DNA of 64,000 nucleotides from Bradyrhizobiaceae bacterium PARB1 (GCA_002256345.1 NKIY01000004.1:389876-453875), one strand, 5' to 3'; counted from the stretch's first letter, positions 22,727 to 31,240 are shown. The notes: generated by a model from the letters alone, not told the origin. A program made the numbers and translations.

Positions 22727-23749
22727 TCAGTTCTCCAACGGCTGGGTCGATCCGCGCGCGACCAGCACCGGTGATGTCACGATCTGCAGTGCACCCTGAT
22801 GGGTGCCGGTAATCAGATCGAGCAGCAATGCCCCGGTCCGCTCGCCCATCTCGTGATGGCTGATGCGGACCGTGGACAGCGGCGGGCTGACAAGATCAAC
22901 CAGCGGCATGTCGTTATGGCCGATCACCGAGACATCCTCCGGGCAACGACGCCCCTGTTCGCGCAAAGCCTCGTAGACGCCCAGCGCAAGCAGGTCATTC
23001 GCCGCCACCACTGCGGTCGCATCGGGCCGCCGCGCCAGCAGGGCGCGCGCTGCGGGCAGCCCAGCCTCGCGCGTAAAAGCCACGGCCTCCTCGATATCGT
23101 CCTCGTCGGGATCGAGACCGGCGGCGCGCATCGCCGCAACGAAACCGCGACGACGGAGCAGGCCCGTCGACAGGGACTGCGGCCCGGCCACATGAACGAT
23201 GCGCCGATGCCCCGACGCGATCAGATGATCCACGGCCAGCGTGATTCCCGCCATGTCGTCGGACACCACCGACGGCACCCGCGCCTGGCCCTCGGCCCGG
23301 TTCACCAGCACGACCGGAATCTGCGCCTGCAGGCAGCGCTCCACTGCGCCGTCCTTCAGAGCGGCATTGGCCAGCACCAGCCCATCGACCCGGCGTGCAA
23401 TCAGCATCTGGACCATGTCGTTGCCGCCCGCGTAGTCCGGCCGCTGGTCGGCGACGATCAGGGCATAGCCCCGCGCCGACAAGGCGCGTTCGAGCCCGCT
23501 GATGATCGGTGAAAACACGGGATTGGCGATGTCAGGGACGACGATACCGACGAGTTTGGAGCGGCCGCTGCGAAGGCTGGCGGCTGCGACGTCGGGTCGG
23601 TAGCCAAGCCGCTCAGCCGCTTCCAGCACCCGGCGAACCACCGGTTCGCCGAGCCGGTCGCGGCGCGCCGGATCGAGCGCACGCGACACCGTGGACGGGT
23701 GAACGCCCACCTCGCGCGCCACGTCCTTGATCGTCACCACTGCCGCCAT
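22727..23749 (-). CDS. LacI-family transcriptional repressor
   Basis: A 340-residue regulator. The N-terminal LacI helix-turn-helix is TIKDVAREVGVHPSTVSRAL (residues 6-25) with the hinge helix RSGRSKLVGIVVPD. The periplasmic-binding-type ligand domain follows (PVFSPIISGLERAL, AVVAANDLLALGVYEAL). It is divergent from the catabolic operon beginning at 23878, and two LacI-type operators lie between them, so it most likely represses that operon until an aromatic-derived inducer appears. The inducer cannot be read from sequence. Confidence 0.93.
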   Translation of the reverse strand: MAAVVTIKDVAREVGVHPSTVSRALDPARRDRLGEPVVRRVLEAAERLGYRPDVAAASLRSGRSKLVGIVVPDIANPVFSPIISGLERALSARGYALIVADQRPDYAGGNDMVQMLIARRVDGLVLANAALKDGAVERCLQAQIPVVLVNRAEGQARVPSVVSDDMAGITLAVDHLIASGHRRIVHVAGPQSLSTGLLRRRGFVAAMRAAGLDPDEDDIEEAVAFTREAGLPAARALLARRPDATAVVAANDLLALGVYEALREQGRRCPEDVSVIGHNDMPLVDLVSPPLSTVRISHHEMGERTGALLLDLITGTHQGALQIVTSPVLVARGSTQPLEN

Positions 23750-23771
23750 GTCGCCACCCTAGACGATCCGC

Positions 23772-23800
23772 TTGACGTGCGCAAACGATTGCATTAGTGT
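23772..23800 (+). promoter_or_regulatory. Candidate promoter of the dioxygenase operon
   Basis: TTGACG at 23772-23777 resembles a -35 box; 17 bases later TAGTGT (23795-23800) is a weak -10. Operator 1 lies entirely between the two, so repressor binding there would block polymerase. Confidence 0.4.
23778..23793. promoter_or_regulatory. LacI-type operator 1
   Basis: TGCGCAAACGATTGCA has the central CG and near-symmetric GCAA...TTGC arms typical of LacI-family sites. It is one of two copies whose centres are 24 bases apart. Confidence 0.65.
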
Positions 23801-23801
23801 T

Positions 23802-23817
23802 TGCGCAATCGATTGCA
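23802..23817. promoter_or_regulatory. LacI-type operator 2
   Basis: TGCGCAATCGATTGCA is close to a perfect palindrome (GCAATCGATTGC core) with the central CG of LacI-family operators. It differs from operator 1 at one base. Confidence 0.7.
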
Positions 23818-23877
23818 CATGAAGCTCCGTCCCGCATGCGCGACGAGATGCAACAGCCGATCGACCGGGAGGACCCA

Positions 23878-24768
23878 ATGATTATCAATCGTCAGCAGGA
23901 CGTGACCGACGTCGTTCTCGACGCCATGAGCCGTGCGCCGGACGACCGTCTGCGCACGGTGATGGCGGCCTTCGTCCGCCATCTTCATGAATTCGCCCGC
24001 GAAGTCCGGCTCACCGAAACCGAATTCGAGTTCGCGATCGATTTCCTCAACCGGATCGGCCAGGCCACCAATGACAGCCATAACGAGGGCGTGCTGTTCA
24101 GCGATGCGGTCGGCCTGTCCACGCTGGTCTGCCTGCTGAACAACGGGCAGGACGGCGCCACCGAGACCGCCGCGGCGCTGCTCGGCCCGTTTTGGCGCGC
24201 CAACGCGCCGCATACGGAGAACGGCGCGTCCATCGTGCGTTCGCCGACCCCCGGCGCGCCGCTCTTCGTCGATTGCAATATTCGCGACGGCAAGGGTACT
24301 CCGATCCCGGGCGTCCGCGTCGATGTCTGGCAGGCGTCCCCGTCCGGCATGTACGAGAACCAGGATGCCGGGCAGGCCGACATGAACCTGCGCGGCGTGT
24401 TCGAGACCGATGCGGACGGCCGCTTCCGCTTTCGCTCGGTCAAGCCGGCAGGCTATCCGGTGCCGACCCATGGCCCGACCGGGGACATGCTGGCGGCGCA
24501 GCTCCGCCATCCCTACCGGCCGGCGCATCTGCATGTCCTCGCCTACAAGCCCGGCTTCAAGACATTGATCACCCAGATATTCGTGGACAACGACGAACAT
24601 CTGGAAAGCGACGTCGTGTTCGGCGTGACGCGCGCCTTGATCGGCGACTTCCGCAAGGGCGAGGGATCGCCGCCAGCGCCGGATGTCAGCGGCGAATGGT
24701 TCAGCCTCAACTACACATTCGTGATGGAGCCCGGCGAAGCCGTGCTTCCCCAGCCTCCCATCAAGTGA
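23878..24768 (+). CDS. Intradiol ring-cleavage dioxygenase (hydroxyquinol/catechol 1,2-dioxygenase type)
   Basis: A 296-residue non-haem Fe(III) enzyme that opens a catecholic ring between the two hydroxyls. The N-terminal helical dimerisation domain (residues 1-100: FAIDFLNRIGQATNDSHNEG) identifies the catechol/hydroxyquinol branch. The catalytic domain shows all four iron ligands in context: Y in SGMYENQD, Y in KPAGYPVPT and both H in RPAHLHV. The GPFW and DVWQASPSG motifs are intact. Sequence features lean to hydroxyquinol, but the substrate is uncertain. GGGAGG at 23868-23873 sets ATG 23878; earlier in-frame codons would place the start inside operator 2. First gene of a six-gene operon. 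Confidence 0.9.
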   Translation: MIINRQQDVTDVVLDAMSRAPDDRLRTVMAAFVRHLHEFAREVRLTETEFEFAIDFLNRIGQATNDSHNEGVLFSDAVGLSTLVCLLNNGQDGATETAAALLGPFWRANAPHTENGASIVRSPTPGAPLFVDCNIRDGKGTPIPGVRVDVWQASPSGMYENQDAGQADMNLRGVFETDADGRFRFRSVKPAGYPVPTHGPTGDMLAAQLRHPYRPAHLHVLAYKPGFKTLITQIFVDNDEHLESDVVFGVTRALIGDFRKGEGSPPAPDVSGEWFSLNYTFVMEPGEAVLPQPPIK

Positions 24769-24775
24769 GTCATTC

Positions 24776-25522
24776 ATGACACAGATTCTCGCAGGCAAGA
24801 TCGCCGTCGTCATCGGCGGCTCGGGCGGCATCGGCGCATCCGCGGCGCAGATGCTCGCCGCCGAGGGCGCCACCGTCGTCGTGACATGGCGCTCCGGCGA
24901 AGCTCCCGCGAATGCATTGCTCGCGAAGCTTCCCGGCAAGGGCCATATCGCCCGCCGCGCCGTAGTCGAAGATACGGCGACCCTCACCGCGCTTGCGGAC
25001 GATGTAGAACGCGCCATCGGCCGCTGCGATATCCTCGTCAACACGGCCGGCTACACCAGACCGATTCCGATTGCCGACCTCGACGCCCTCACCGACGATT
25101 TCATCGACGACATGTTCAAGGTGAACTGGCGCGGGCAGTTCGCTGCCATCCGCGCTTTCGCCCCCATGCTCAAGGCATCGGGCGACGGACTGATCGTCAA
25201 CGTGTCCTCGATCGCCGGTCTCAACGGCGTCGGCTCGAACCTCGCTTATGCCGCGATCAAGGCGGGCATCGACACCATGACCAAATCGCTCGCCCGCGCG
25301 CTGGCGCCGAGCGTGCGCGTGATGTCCGTCTCGCCCGGCGTGGTCGCCACCGATTTCGTGCCCGGGCGCGATGCCGCCGCACTCGACAAGGTGGCGCCCA
25401 CCATCCCGCTCAAGCGTGTCGCCACCGCCGACGATGTCGGCCGCGCCATCGCGGCCTGCGCTACGCACCTCACCTATTCCACGGGATCGCTGATCGTCGT
25501 CGACGGCGGCCGGGCATTGTAA
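24776..25522 (+). CDS. SDR-family NAD(P)-dependent oxidoreductase
   Basis: A 248-residue classical short-chain dehydrogenase. The cofactor motif is GGSGGIGASAAQML (residues 13-26), then NTAG. The catalytic serine is in NVSSIAG and the Y-x3-K pair is in LAYAAIKAG. The C-terminus has SPGVVATDFVPG and STGSLIVVDGG, as in FabG-like members. The gene starts seven bases after the dioxygenase, in the same operon. The substrate is unknown; it may prepare a diol for ring cleavage or reduce a cleavage product. Confidence 0.9.
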   Translation: MTQILAGKIAVVIGGSGGIGASAAQMLAAEGATVVVTWRSGEAPANALLAKLPGKGHIARRAVVEDTATLTALADDVERAIGRCDILVNTAGYTRPIPIADLDALTDDFIDDMFKVNWRGQFAAIRAFAPMLKASGDGLIVNVSSIAGLNGVGSNLAYAAIKAGIDTMTKSLARALAPSVRVMSVSPGVVATDFVPGRDAAALDKVAPTIPLKRVATADDVGRAIAACATHLTYSTGSLIVVDGGRAL

Positions 25523-25532
25523 GGAGACCATG

Positions 25533-26426
25533 ATGCGCCCGATGCTCGACAAGGTCGTCATCACCTGCGCCGTGACAGGCAATCTGACGCGGCCCGATGC
25601 GACGCCGCATCTGCCCATCACGCCGGAAGAAATCGCAGACGCATGCCTTGGCGCTGCAGAGGCCGGCGCGGCGATCGCGCATATCCATGTGCGCGAGCCC
25701 GGCTCGGGCGCGCCGTCGATGAAGCTCGAATACTATCAGGACGTCGTCGCGCGTATCCGCGCCCGCAACCGCGACCTGATCCTGAACATCACGACCGGCC
25801 CGGGCGGCCGCTTCGTGCCATCGAAAGACGATCCCAAGATCGCCGATGCCGGCACGACCCTGATGAACCCGGAAGAGCGTGTCGCGCATATCGCAGCGCT
25901 CAAGCCGGACATCTGCACGCTCGATCTCAACACGATGAATTCCGGCGGACAGGTGGTGATCAACACGCCGGGCAATGTCCGCCGCATGGCGAAGGTCATT
26001 CGCGAAGCCGGCGTGAAGCCCGAGATCGAACTGTTCGACTCCGGCGACATCGCATTGCTGCACGATCTGCTCGCCGACGGCTCGCTGAGCGGTCCCGCCC
26101 TCACCTCCTTCGTGATGGGCGTGAAATACGGTTTCCAGCCGTCGCCGGAAACGGTGCTCTATGCGCGCGGCCTGTTGCCGCCCGGCGCTCATTTCACCGC
26201 GATCGGCATCGGTCGCTCCACCTTCCCGATGGTGGCGCAGTCCGTGCTGGCCGGCGGACATGCCCGCACCGGCATCGAGGACGGCGTCTATCTCGCACGC
26301 GGCGTGCTGGCACCGTCCAACGCAGCAATGGTCGAGAAGGCGCGGCGCATCGTCGAGGAAATCGGCGCGCAGATCGCCAGGCCTGCCGAAGCCCGCGCCT
26401 TGTTCGGCCTCCCAGGCGCCGCCTGA
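25533..26426 (+). CDS. Beta-keto acid cleavage enzyme (BKACE, DUF849)
   Basis: A 297-residue TIM-barrel enzyme of the 3-keto-5-aminohexanoate cleavage family. BKACE members transfer an acetyl unit: a beta-keto acid plus acetyl-CoA gives acetoacetate and a new CoA thioester. Visible signatures are the metal-binding AHIHVREPG near residues 47-55, NITTGPGG, GIGRSTFPMVAQSVLAGGH and the metal-ligand glutamate in TGIEDGVYL. AAGGAG at 25521-25526 fits the second of two tandem ATGs (25533). Its place after an intradiol dioxygenase suggests a ketoadipate-like substrate, which is inference. Confidence 0.9.
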   Translation: MRPMLDKVVITCAVTGNLTRPDATPHLPITPEEIADACLGAAEAGAAIAHIHVREPGSGAPSMKLEYYQDVVARIRARNRDLILNITTGPGGRFVPSKDDPKIADAGTTLMNPEERVAHIAALKPDICTLDLNTMNSGGQVVINTPGNVRRMAKVIREAGVKPEIELFDSGDIALLHDLLADGSLSGPALTSFVMGVKYGFQPSPETVLYARGLLPPGAHFTAIGIGRSTFPMVAQSVLAGGHARTGIEDGVYLARGVLAPSNAAMVEKARRIVEEIGAQIARPAEARALFGLPGAA

Positions 26427-26445
26427 TCCCGCGCCGAGGAACCGG

Positions 26446-27447
26446 ATGATGACAGCAACCACAGCCACCTGCCTGCGACTTAACGCGAAGGTCGAGCGGA
26501 TCGAGAACGCCGCACCAGCCATCGAACAACACACGCTTGCGCGCGCAAATGCGACCGATGCGCTCGTCGAGATCAAGGCTGCCGCGGTCAACCCGTCGGA
26601 CGCGAAGGCGGCGATCGGGATGATGCCCTATGCGGTGTTTCCGCGCACGCCGGGCCGCGATTTCGCCGGCATCGTCGTCGAGGGACCGGTCGCTCTCGTC
26701 GGCAAGGAAGTGTTCGGCTCGTCGGGCGATCTCGGCATCCGCCGCGACGGTACCCATGCGACGCATCTCGTCGTCGAGGCCGATGCGCTGGTCGAGAAGC
26801 CGAACAATATCAGCCTTGCGGAAGCTGCCGGCATCGGCGTGCCGTTCGTCACGGCGCAGGAAGGCTTTCGCCGCGCGGGCATGCCGAAGGCGGGCGAAAC
26901 CGTTCTGATCCTCGGCCTCAACGGCAAGGTCGGCCAGGCCGCGGCGCAGATCGCATCCTGGCAGGGTGCCCGCGTGATCGGTGTCGTGCGCAAGGACGAG
27001 CCCTATGTCGGCCACGCCCATGGCGAAGTGACCGTGATCGACTCCAACCGCAGCGATGTCGCCGCCACCGTACGCGAGATCACGGGCGGCAAGGGTGCGA
27101 ACATTGTCTACAACACAGTCGGCGAGCCCTATTACGACGCCGGGACCAAATCGCTGGCGCTGCTCGGCCGCCAGATCTTCATCGCTTCGGTGAAGCAGCC
27201 CGTCACGTTCGACATCTTCGCCTTCTATCGCGGCCGGCACACTTATGTCGGCATCGACACGCTCTCGCTCTCCTCCACCGCCAGCGCCGAAGTGCTGCGC
27301 GATCTCGTGCCGGGCTTCGCATCCGGTGCGCTCAAGCCATTCCCCATCGAATCCAGTGCGATCTATCCGCTGGCGCGTGCGGCCGAGGCCTATGCGGCGG
27401 TGCTCGGCTCGTCCCGCGATCGCGTCGTCTTCCAGCCCAACGGGTGA
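26446..27447 (+). CDS. MDR-family zinc-independent reductase
   Basis: A 333-residue medium-chain reductase of the quinone oxidoreductase/enoyl reductase type. GroES-like domain: AAAVNPSDAKAAIG and TPGRDFAGIVVEGP; Rossmann domain: LILGLNGKVGQAAAQIASWQ near residues 150-170. No zinc-binding cysteines. CGAGGA at 26435-26440 precedes ATG 26446. In this operon it could reduce the double bond of a maleylacetate-like product, replacing the iron-type maleylacetate reductase that is absent. It is distinct from the MDR gene at 938-1912. Confidence 0.87.
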   Translation: MMTATTATCLRLNAKVERIENAAPAIEQHTLARANATDALVEIKAAAVNPSDAKAAIGMMPYAVFPRTPGRDFAGIVVEGPVALVGKEVFGSSGDLGIRRDGTHATHLVVEADALVEKPNNISLAEAAGIGVPFVTAQEGFRRAGMPKAGETVLILGLNGKVGQAAAQIASWQGARVIGVVRKDEPYVGHAHGEVTVIDSNRSDVAATVREITGGKGANIVYNTVGEPYYDAGTKSLALLGRQIFIASVKQPVTFDIFAFYRGRHTYVGIDTLSLSSTASAEVLRDLVPGFASGALKPFPIESSAIYPLARAAEAYAAVLGSSRDRVVFQPNG

Positions 27448-27451
27448 AATC

Positions 27452-27802
27452 ATGCATGTCGTCCGCCTGAATGACGCACCGCGCTACGAGGCGCCCGGCC
27501 ACACCGATATGCGGATGCTCCGCCTGCAGGGCCGCGATGCCGGGCCGAGCGACGTGATGTGGCTCGGCATGAGCCAGATCCTGCCCGGCGGCGGCATCAC
27601 GCCGTCGGCCTCACCGGAAGAGAAATTCTACGTGGTGCTCGAAGGCGAGGTGACGTTCGAGACGCCGGACGGCACCGCCACGCTCAGCACCTGGGATTCC
27701 TGCCGCATCGCGCCGAACGAGATTCGCGCGCTGCGTAACGAGACGAAGAAACCGGCCGTGGTGCTGCTCGCAATGCCACTGCCCGACACCGCCAGAGGCT
27801 GA
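27452..27802 (+). CDS. Small cupin-domain protein
   Basis: A 116-residue single cupin. The first cupin motif reads PGGGITPSASPEEKFYVVLE: the glycine-rich start and the glutamate are present, but the usual His-x-His metal ligands are replaced by P-S-A-S. The second motif is also without a clear histidine. It may therefore be a non-metal cupin acting as a tautomerase, isomerase or binding protein. It starts four bases after the MDR stop codon, in the catabolic operon. Confidence 0.8.
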   Translation: MHVVRLNDAPRYEAPGHTDMRMLRLQGRDAGPSDVMWLGMSQILPGGGITPSASPEEKFYVVLEGEVTFETPDGTATLSTWDSCRIAPNEIRALRNETKKPAVVLLAMPLPDTARG

Positions 27803-27836
27803 AAGCCCGGCACTTGCGTTCACACGGAGGAAACCA

Positions 27837-28793
27837 ATGGATCGCCGACAATTCATGATCGGCTCCGGCCTCGCTGCGACGGCAGCGATGGTCGGCAGCC
27901 ACGCCACCGCACAGACCTACCCGACCCAGCTTGTTCGCATCGTCGTGCCATTCTCGGGCGGCAGCATGACCGACATTCTCGCGCGCACGGTGGCCGAGAA
28001 GCTCTCGGTCAAATGGAAGCAACAGGTCATTGTCGAGAACAGGCCCGGCATCGCCGGGGTCAGCAGCATCGCGAAAGGTCCCGCAGACGGATCGCAGATC
28101 ATGCTGACCTCGAACGGCCACAGCGTGGTCGGCGTCGTGAACAAGAATCTCGGCTTCGATCCGGTGAAGGATTTCAGTGCCATCAGCCGTGTCGCCACCA
28201 CCGCGGTGATCCTGATCGTGCCACCCGATGCGCCGTTCAAGACACTTGCCGAATTCATCGCCGCCGCAAAGGCCAAGCCCGATGCCTTGAGCTACAGCTC
28301 CGCCGGCGTCGGCAGCTCGACCGGCATCGCCGCAGAACTGTTCAAGAGCCTGACCGGCGCGAAGATGGTGCTGATACCGCATCGCGGGCAACCGGAGTCG
28401 CAAATCAGCGTCATGCGCGGCGACACCAACATGGCCTTCACCTTCTTCAATGTCGGCGGCGACCTGATCCAGTCCGGCAAGCTACGCGCGCTGGCGGTCA
28501 CCGGCAAGACCCGGCTGCCGCAACTGCCGGACGTACCGACCTTCGCCGAGGCCGGGCTGCCCGATTTTGCCTATGATAGCTGGTTCGGCATGCTCGCCGC
28601 CGGTGCCACGCCAAAGCCGATCGTCAGCCAGATCGCGCGCGACCTCGCCGAAGCGCTGACCGACCCGGCCCTGATCCAGCAATACCAGGCGCAGGGCGTC
28701 AGCATCACCAGCTCGCCCCCCGAAGCCTTCGATGCCGAGCTGCGCAGCGATGCGGAACGCTACGGCAAGCTCGTCGCAGCCGCGAGCGGCTAG
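27837..28793 (+). CDS. Tripartite tricarboxylate transporter (TTT/Bug) substrate-binding protein
   Basis: A 318-residue periplasmic binding protein of the Bug family. The N-terminus DRRQFMIGSGLAATAAMVG is a twin-arginine-type signal (R-R-x-F-M), which is unusual because most Bug proteins use Sec. The mature part has the family signatures RIVVPFSGGSMTDILAR, VENRPGIAG and LPDVPTFAEAG. Bug proteins bind carboxylates for TctAB transporters; no tctA or tctB gene is nearby, so it is either an orphan or serves a transporter elsewhere. Last gene of the operon. Confidence 0.9.
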   Translation: MDRRQFMIGSGLAATAAMVGSHATAQTYPTQLVRIVVPFSGGSMTDILARTVAEKLSVKWKQQVIVENRPGIAGVSSIAKGPADGSQIMLTSNGHSVVGVVNKNLGFDPVKDFSAISRVATTAVILIVPPDAPFKTLAEFIAAAKAKPDALSYSSAGVGSSTGIAAELFKSLTGAKMVLIPHRGQPESQISVMRGDTNMAFTFFNVGGDLIQSGKLRALAVTGKTRLPQLPDVPTFAEAGLPDFAYDSWFGMLAAGATPKPIVSQIARDLAEALTDPALIQQYQAQGVSITSSPPEAFDAELRSDAERYGKLVAAASG

Positions 28794-28816
28794 AGCCTGA
28801 TCCATCGCGTTGGAAT

Positions 28817-28945
28817 CGTGTCCCGGACGCGAAGCGGCATTCCTATGCCGCTTCGCAGAGCCGGGACCGTACCAAGCGACAGAGTCCGTTACGGTCCCGG
28901 TTCTGCGTAGCAGCGCTGCACGCTGCAGCGCGCCCGGGACACACG
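28817..28945. repeat. Intergenic repeat family A, copy 1
   Basis: Ends CGTGTCCCGG and CCGGGACACACG form terminal inverted repeats. Inside are ACGGTCCCGG/CCGGGACCGT arms and GAAGCGGCAT/ATGCCGCTTC hairpins. Its reverse complement matches the element at 41112-41237 over nearly the whole length. It fills most of the gap between the catabolic operon and the MoeB-like gene. Confidence 0.8.
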
Positions 28946-28974
28946 GCGATCGGATCGATCAGACTCTCAAAGCC

Positions 28975-29802
28975 TCAGCGGTGGCCGCTCAGATCCGTGA
29001 TGGACGGCGTATCGCCGTTCAGCGGATTGGCGGGATCGCGCGCGTAGCGCAGCGTCTCGAAGCGCATCGCGCGGGCGTCGATCATCAAGAGACGCCCGAC
29101 CAGCCCCTCGCCGAAACCGACGATCTCGCGGATCGCCTCCAGCGCCATCATCGAGCCGATCATGCCGGCCAGCGCGCCCATCACGCCGGCTTCCTGACAG
29201 CTCGGCACCGTGCCGGGCGGCGGCGCTTCGGGGAACAGGCAGCGATAGGTCGGATTGAGCACACCCTCGTCGTTGCGCTCATGCGGGCGCAGCGTGGTGA
29301 GCGACGCATCGAAGGTGCCGAGCGCGGCTGATATCAGCGGCGTGCCTGCGAGATAGCAGGCATCCGACACCAGATAGCGTGTCGTGAAATTGTCGGAGCC
29401 ATCGAGCACGAGATCATAGGCTGATATCAGCGCCATCGCATTGTCTGCCGTCAGCCGTTCGCCATGGCCGACGAAGTTCACATGCGGATTGAGCGCGTGA
29501 ATCTTTGCGGCTGCACTATCCACTTTCAGCGTGCCGATATCCGGCGTCGCATGGATGATCTGGCGCTGCAGATTGGACAGCGACACCTCGTCATCATCCA
29601 CCACGCCCAACGTGCCCACCCCCGCCGCGGCGAGATACATCAGCGCGGGCGCGCCCAGCCCGCCAGCGCCGATCACCAGCACTTTTGCAGCGCGAAGCTT
29701 TGCCTGGCCGGGGCCACCGACCTCGCGCAACACGATGTGACGCGCATAACGCTCGAGTTCATCGCCGCTCAGCATCGTCCTGTCATCTCCCGTCAGCCGC
29801 AT
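28975..29802 (-). CDS. HesA/MoeB/ThiF-family sulfur-carrier adenylyltransferase
   Basis: A 275-residue E1-like enzyme that adenylates the C-terminus of a ThiS/MoaD-type sulfur carrier. The ATP loop is VLVIGAGGLGAPALMYLAAA, followed by the DDDEVSLSNLQRQIIH signature with its arginine and the DGSDNFTTRYLVSDAC segment. The crossover-loop cysteine is probably in VPSCQEAGV. The second Cys pair of zinc-binding MoeB is not evident. ATG 29802 after GAGG is chosen; the longer frame adds an unlikely N-terminus. No rhodanese domain or carrier gene is adjacent. Confidence 0.85.
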   Translation of the reverse strand: MRLTGDDRTMLSGDELERYARHIVLREVGGPGQAKLRAAKVLVIGAGGLGAPALMYLAAAGVGTLGVVDDDEVSLSNLQRQIIHATPDIGTLKVDSAAAKIHALNPHVNFVGHGERLTADNAMALISAYDLVLDGSDNFTTRYLVSDACYLAGTPLISAALGTFDASLTTLRPHERNDEGVLNPTYRCLFPEAPPPGTVPSCQEAGVMGALAGMIGSMMALEAIREIVGFGEGLVGRLLMIDARAMRFETLRYARDPANPLNGDTPSITDLSGHR

Positions 29803-29887
29803 CGTGAACCTCGCCGCGGCTGTCACCGACCCAGCAGATGTGCTTAATTGCCGCAAAATCAATCGCAGGCTCCATACGGGACATGTC

Positions 29888-31240
29888 ATGAGATCGATGC
29901 TGTCGGCAACCGCGATGATCCTGCTGGCCTCCGCGGCCCACGCTCAGGCCCCTGCACCGAGCGCGCCAGCAAAGCCAAAGCCCGTGACCACCGTGCCGGT
30001 GCGCCCTGCCCTGCAGACCCCGGCAGACACCGCCAAAAGCATGACCCCGACCGAGCGCCTGTCGATCCAGTCCGACCTCGCCTGGACCGGGTACTATAAC
30101 GGCGCCATCAATGGCGACGTCTCCGACCGCATGATCAATGCCATCAAGGCGTTCCAGAAGAACAATGGCGGCAAGGAGACCGGCGTGCTGAACCCGCAGG
30201 AGCGCGGTCTGCTCGCCGCGGCTGCGAAGAAGCCTCGCGACAATGTCGGCTGGAAGATCGTCACCGACATGGTGACCGGCGCCAAGCTCGGCATTCCCGG
30301 CAAACTGGTGCCGCAGCAGGTCTCTGACGCCGGCGGCAGCAAGTGGCAGTCCGCTTCCGGTACGATTCAGATCCTGCTGGCGCGCCGGAAGGAAGAAGGG
30401 CTCACCTCAGCGAAACTCGCCGAGGCCGAACGCAAGCAGCCGAACCGCAAGCTCGACTACAGCGCCGTGAAGCCGGATTTCTTCGTGCTGTCCGGCCTGC
30501 AGAACCAGAAGAAATTCTACATCCGCGGCCAGCTCAAGGGCGACGAGGTCCGCATCCTCACCATCCTCTATGATCAGGCCACCGAAGGCACCATGGAGCC
30601 GGTGGTGATCGCCATGTCATCGGCCTTCGATGCCTTCCCAGCCGGCGCGCAGGCCGCAGCGCCACCGCCGCGCAAGAAGGTCGAATATGCTTCGGGCATC
30701 GTGGTGAGCACGGACGGCGCCATCGTCACCGACCGCCAGGCCGTTGACGGCTGCCTGTCCATCACCGTGGCCGGCCATGGCAATGCCGACAAGGTCGCGG
30801 AGGACAAGACGCACGATCTCGCGCTGCTCCGCATCTATGGCGCCCGCGAACTCAAGCCACTGCCGCTCGGCACGGCTGCGGCGAAATCCGATCTCAATCT
30901 TGTCGGCATTGCCGACCCGCAGAACCAGGGCGGCGGCGCAGCCGTCAGTAGCATCAAGGCATCGGCCACATCAGGCGCGAATGGCGAGCTGACGCTATCG
31001 CCCGCACCCGGTATCGGCTTCGCCGGCGCTGCGGCTATCGATAGCGACGGCGTTTTCGCCGGGCTCACGCAGCTAAAGCCGGTGCTCGTCGCCGGTCCCG
31101 CCCCTGCAGCGACGCAGGCCGTGATGACTCCGGCGGATCTCGTGCGCAGCTTCGTGAAGACGAATGGCGTGACGATCGACGCCGGCAAAGCCAGCGATGC
31201 GAAGGCATCAATGCTTCGCCTGATCTGTGTGCGGAAATAG
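29888..31240 (+). CDS. Exported peptidoglycan-binding protein with degenerate trypsin-like domain
   Basis: A 450-residue secreted protein. Signal peptide residues 1-20 (ASAAHA), a proline/alanine linker, then a peptidoglycan-binding-1-like helical unit (SIQSDLAWTGYYNGAINGDV to AIKAFQKNNGG). The C-terminal 180 residues follow the DegP-type serine protease pattern (ASGIVVSTDGAIVT, THDLALLRIYG) but lack catalysis: the histidine position is Q284, aspartate D310 remains, and the serine site GNSGGP has become GFAGAA with A379. It is probably a structural or binding protein. The start at 29888 gives the signal peptide directly. Confidence 0.75.
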   Translation: MRSMLSATAMILLASAAHAQAPAPSAPAKPKPVTTVPVRPALQTPADTAKSMTPTERLSIQSDLAWTGYYNGAINGDVSDRMINAIKAFQKNNGGKETGVLNPQERGLLAAAAKKPRDNVGWKIVTDMVTGAKLGIPGKLVPQQVSDAGGSKWQSASGTIQILLARRKEEGLTSAKLAEAERKQPNRKLDYSAVKPDFFVLSGLQNQKKFYIRGQLKGDEVRILTILYDQATEGTMEPVVIAMSSAFDAFPAGAQAAAPPPRKKVEYASGIVVSTDGAIVTDRQAVDGCLSITVAGHGNADKVAEDKTHDLALLRIYGARELKPLPLGTAAAKSDLNLVGIADPQNQGGGAAVSSIKASATSGANGELTLSPAPGIGFAGAAAIDSDGVFAGLTQLKPVLVAGPAPAATQAVMTPADLVRSFVKTNGVTIDAGKASDAKASMLRLICVRK

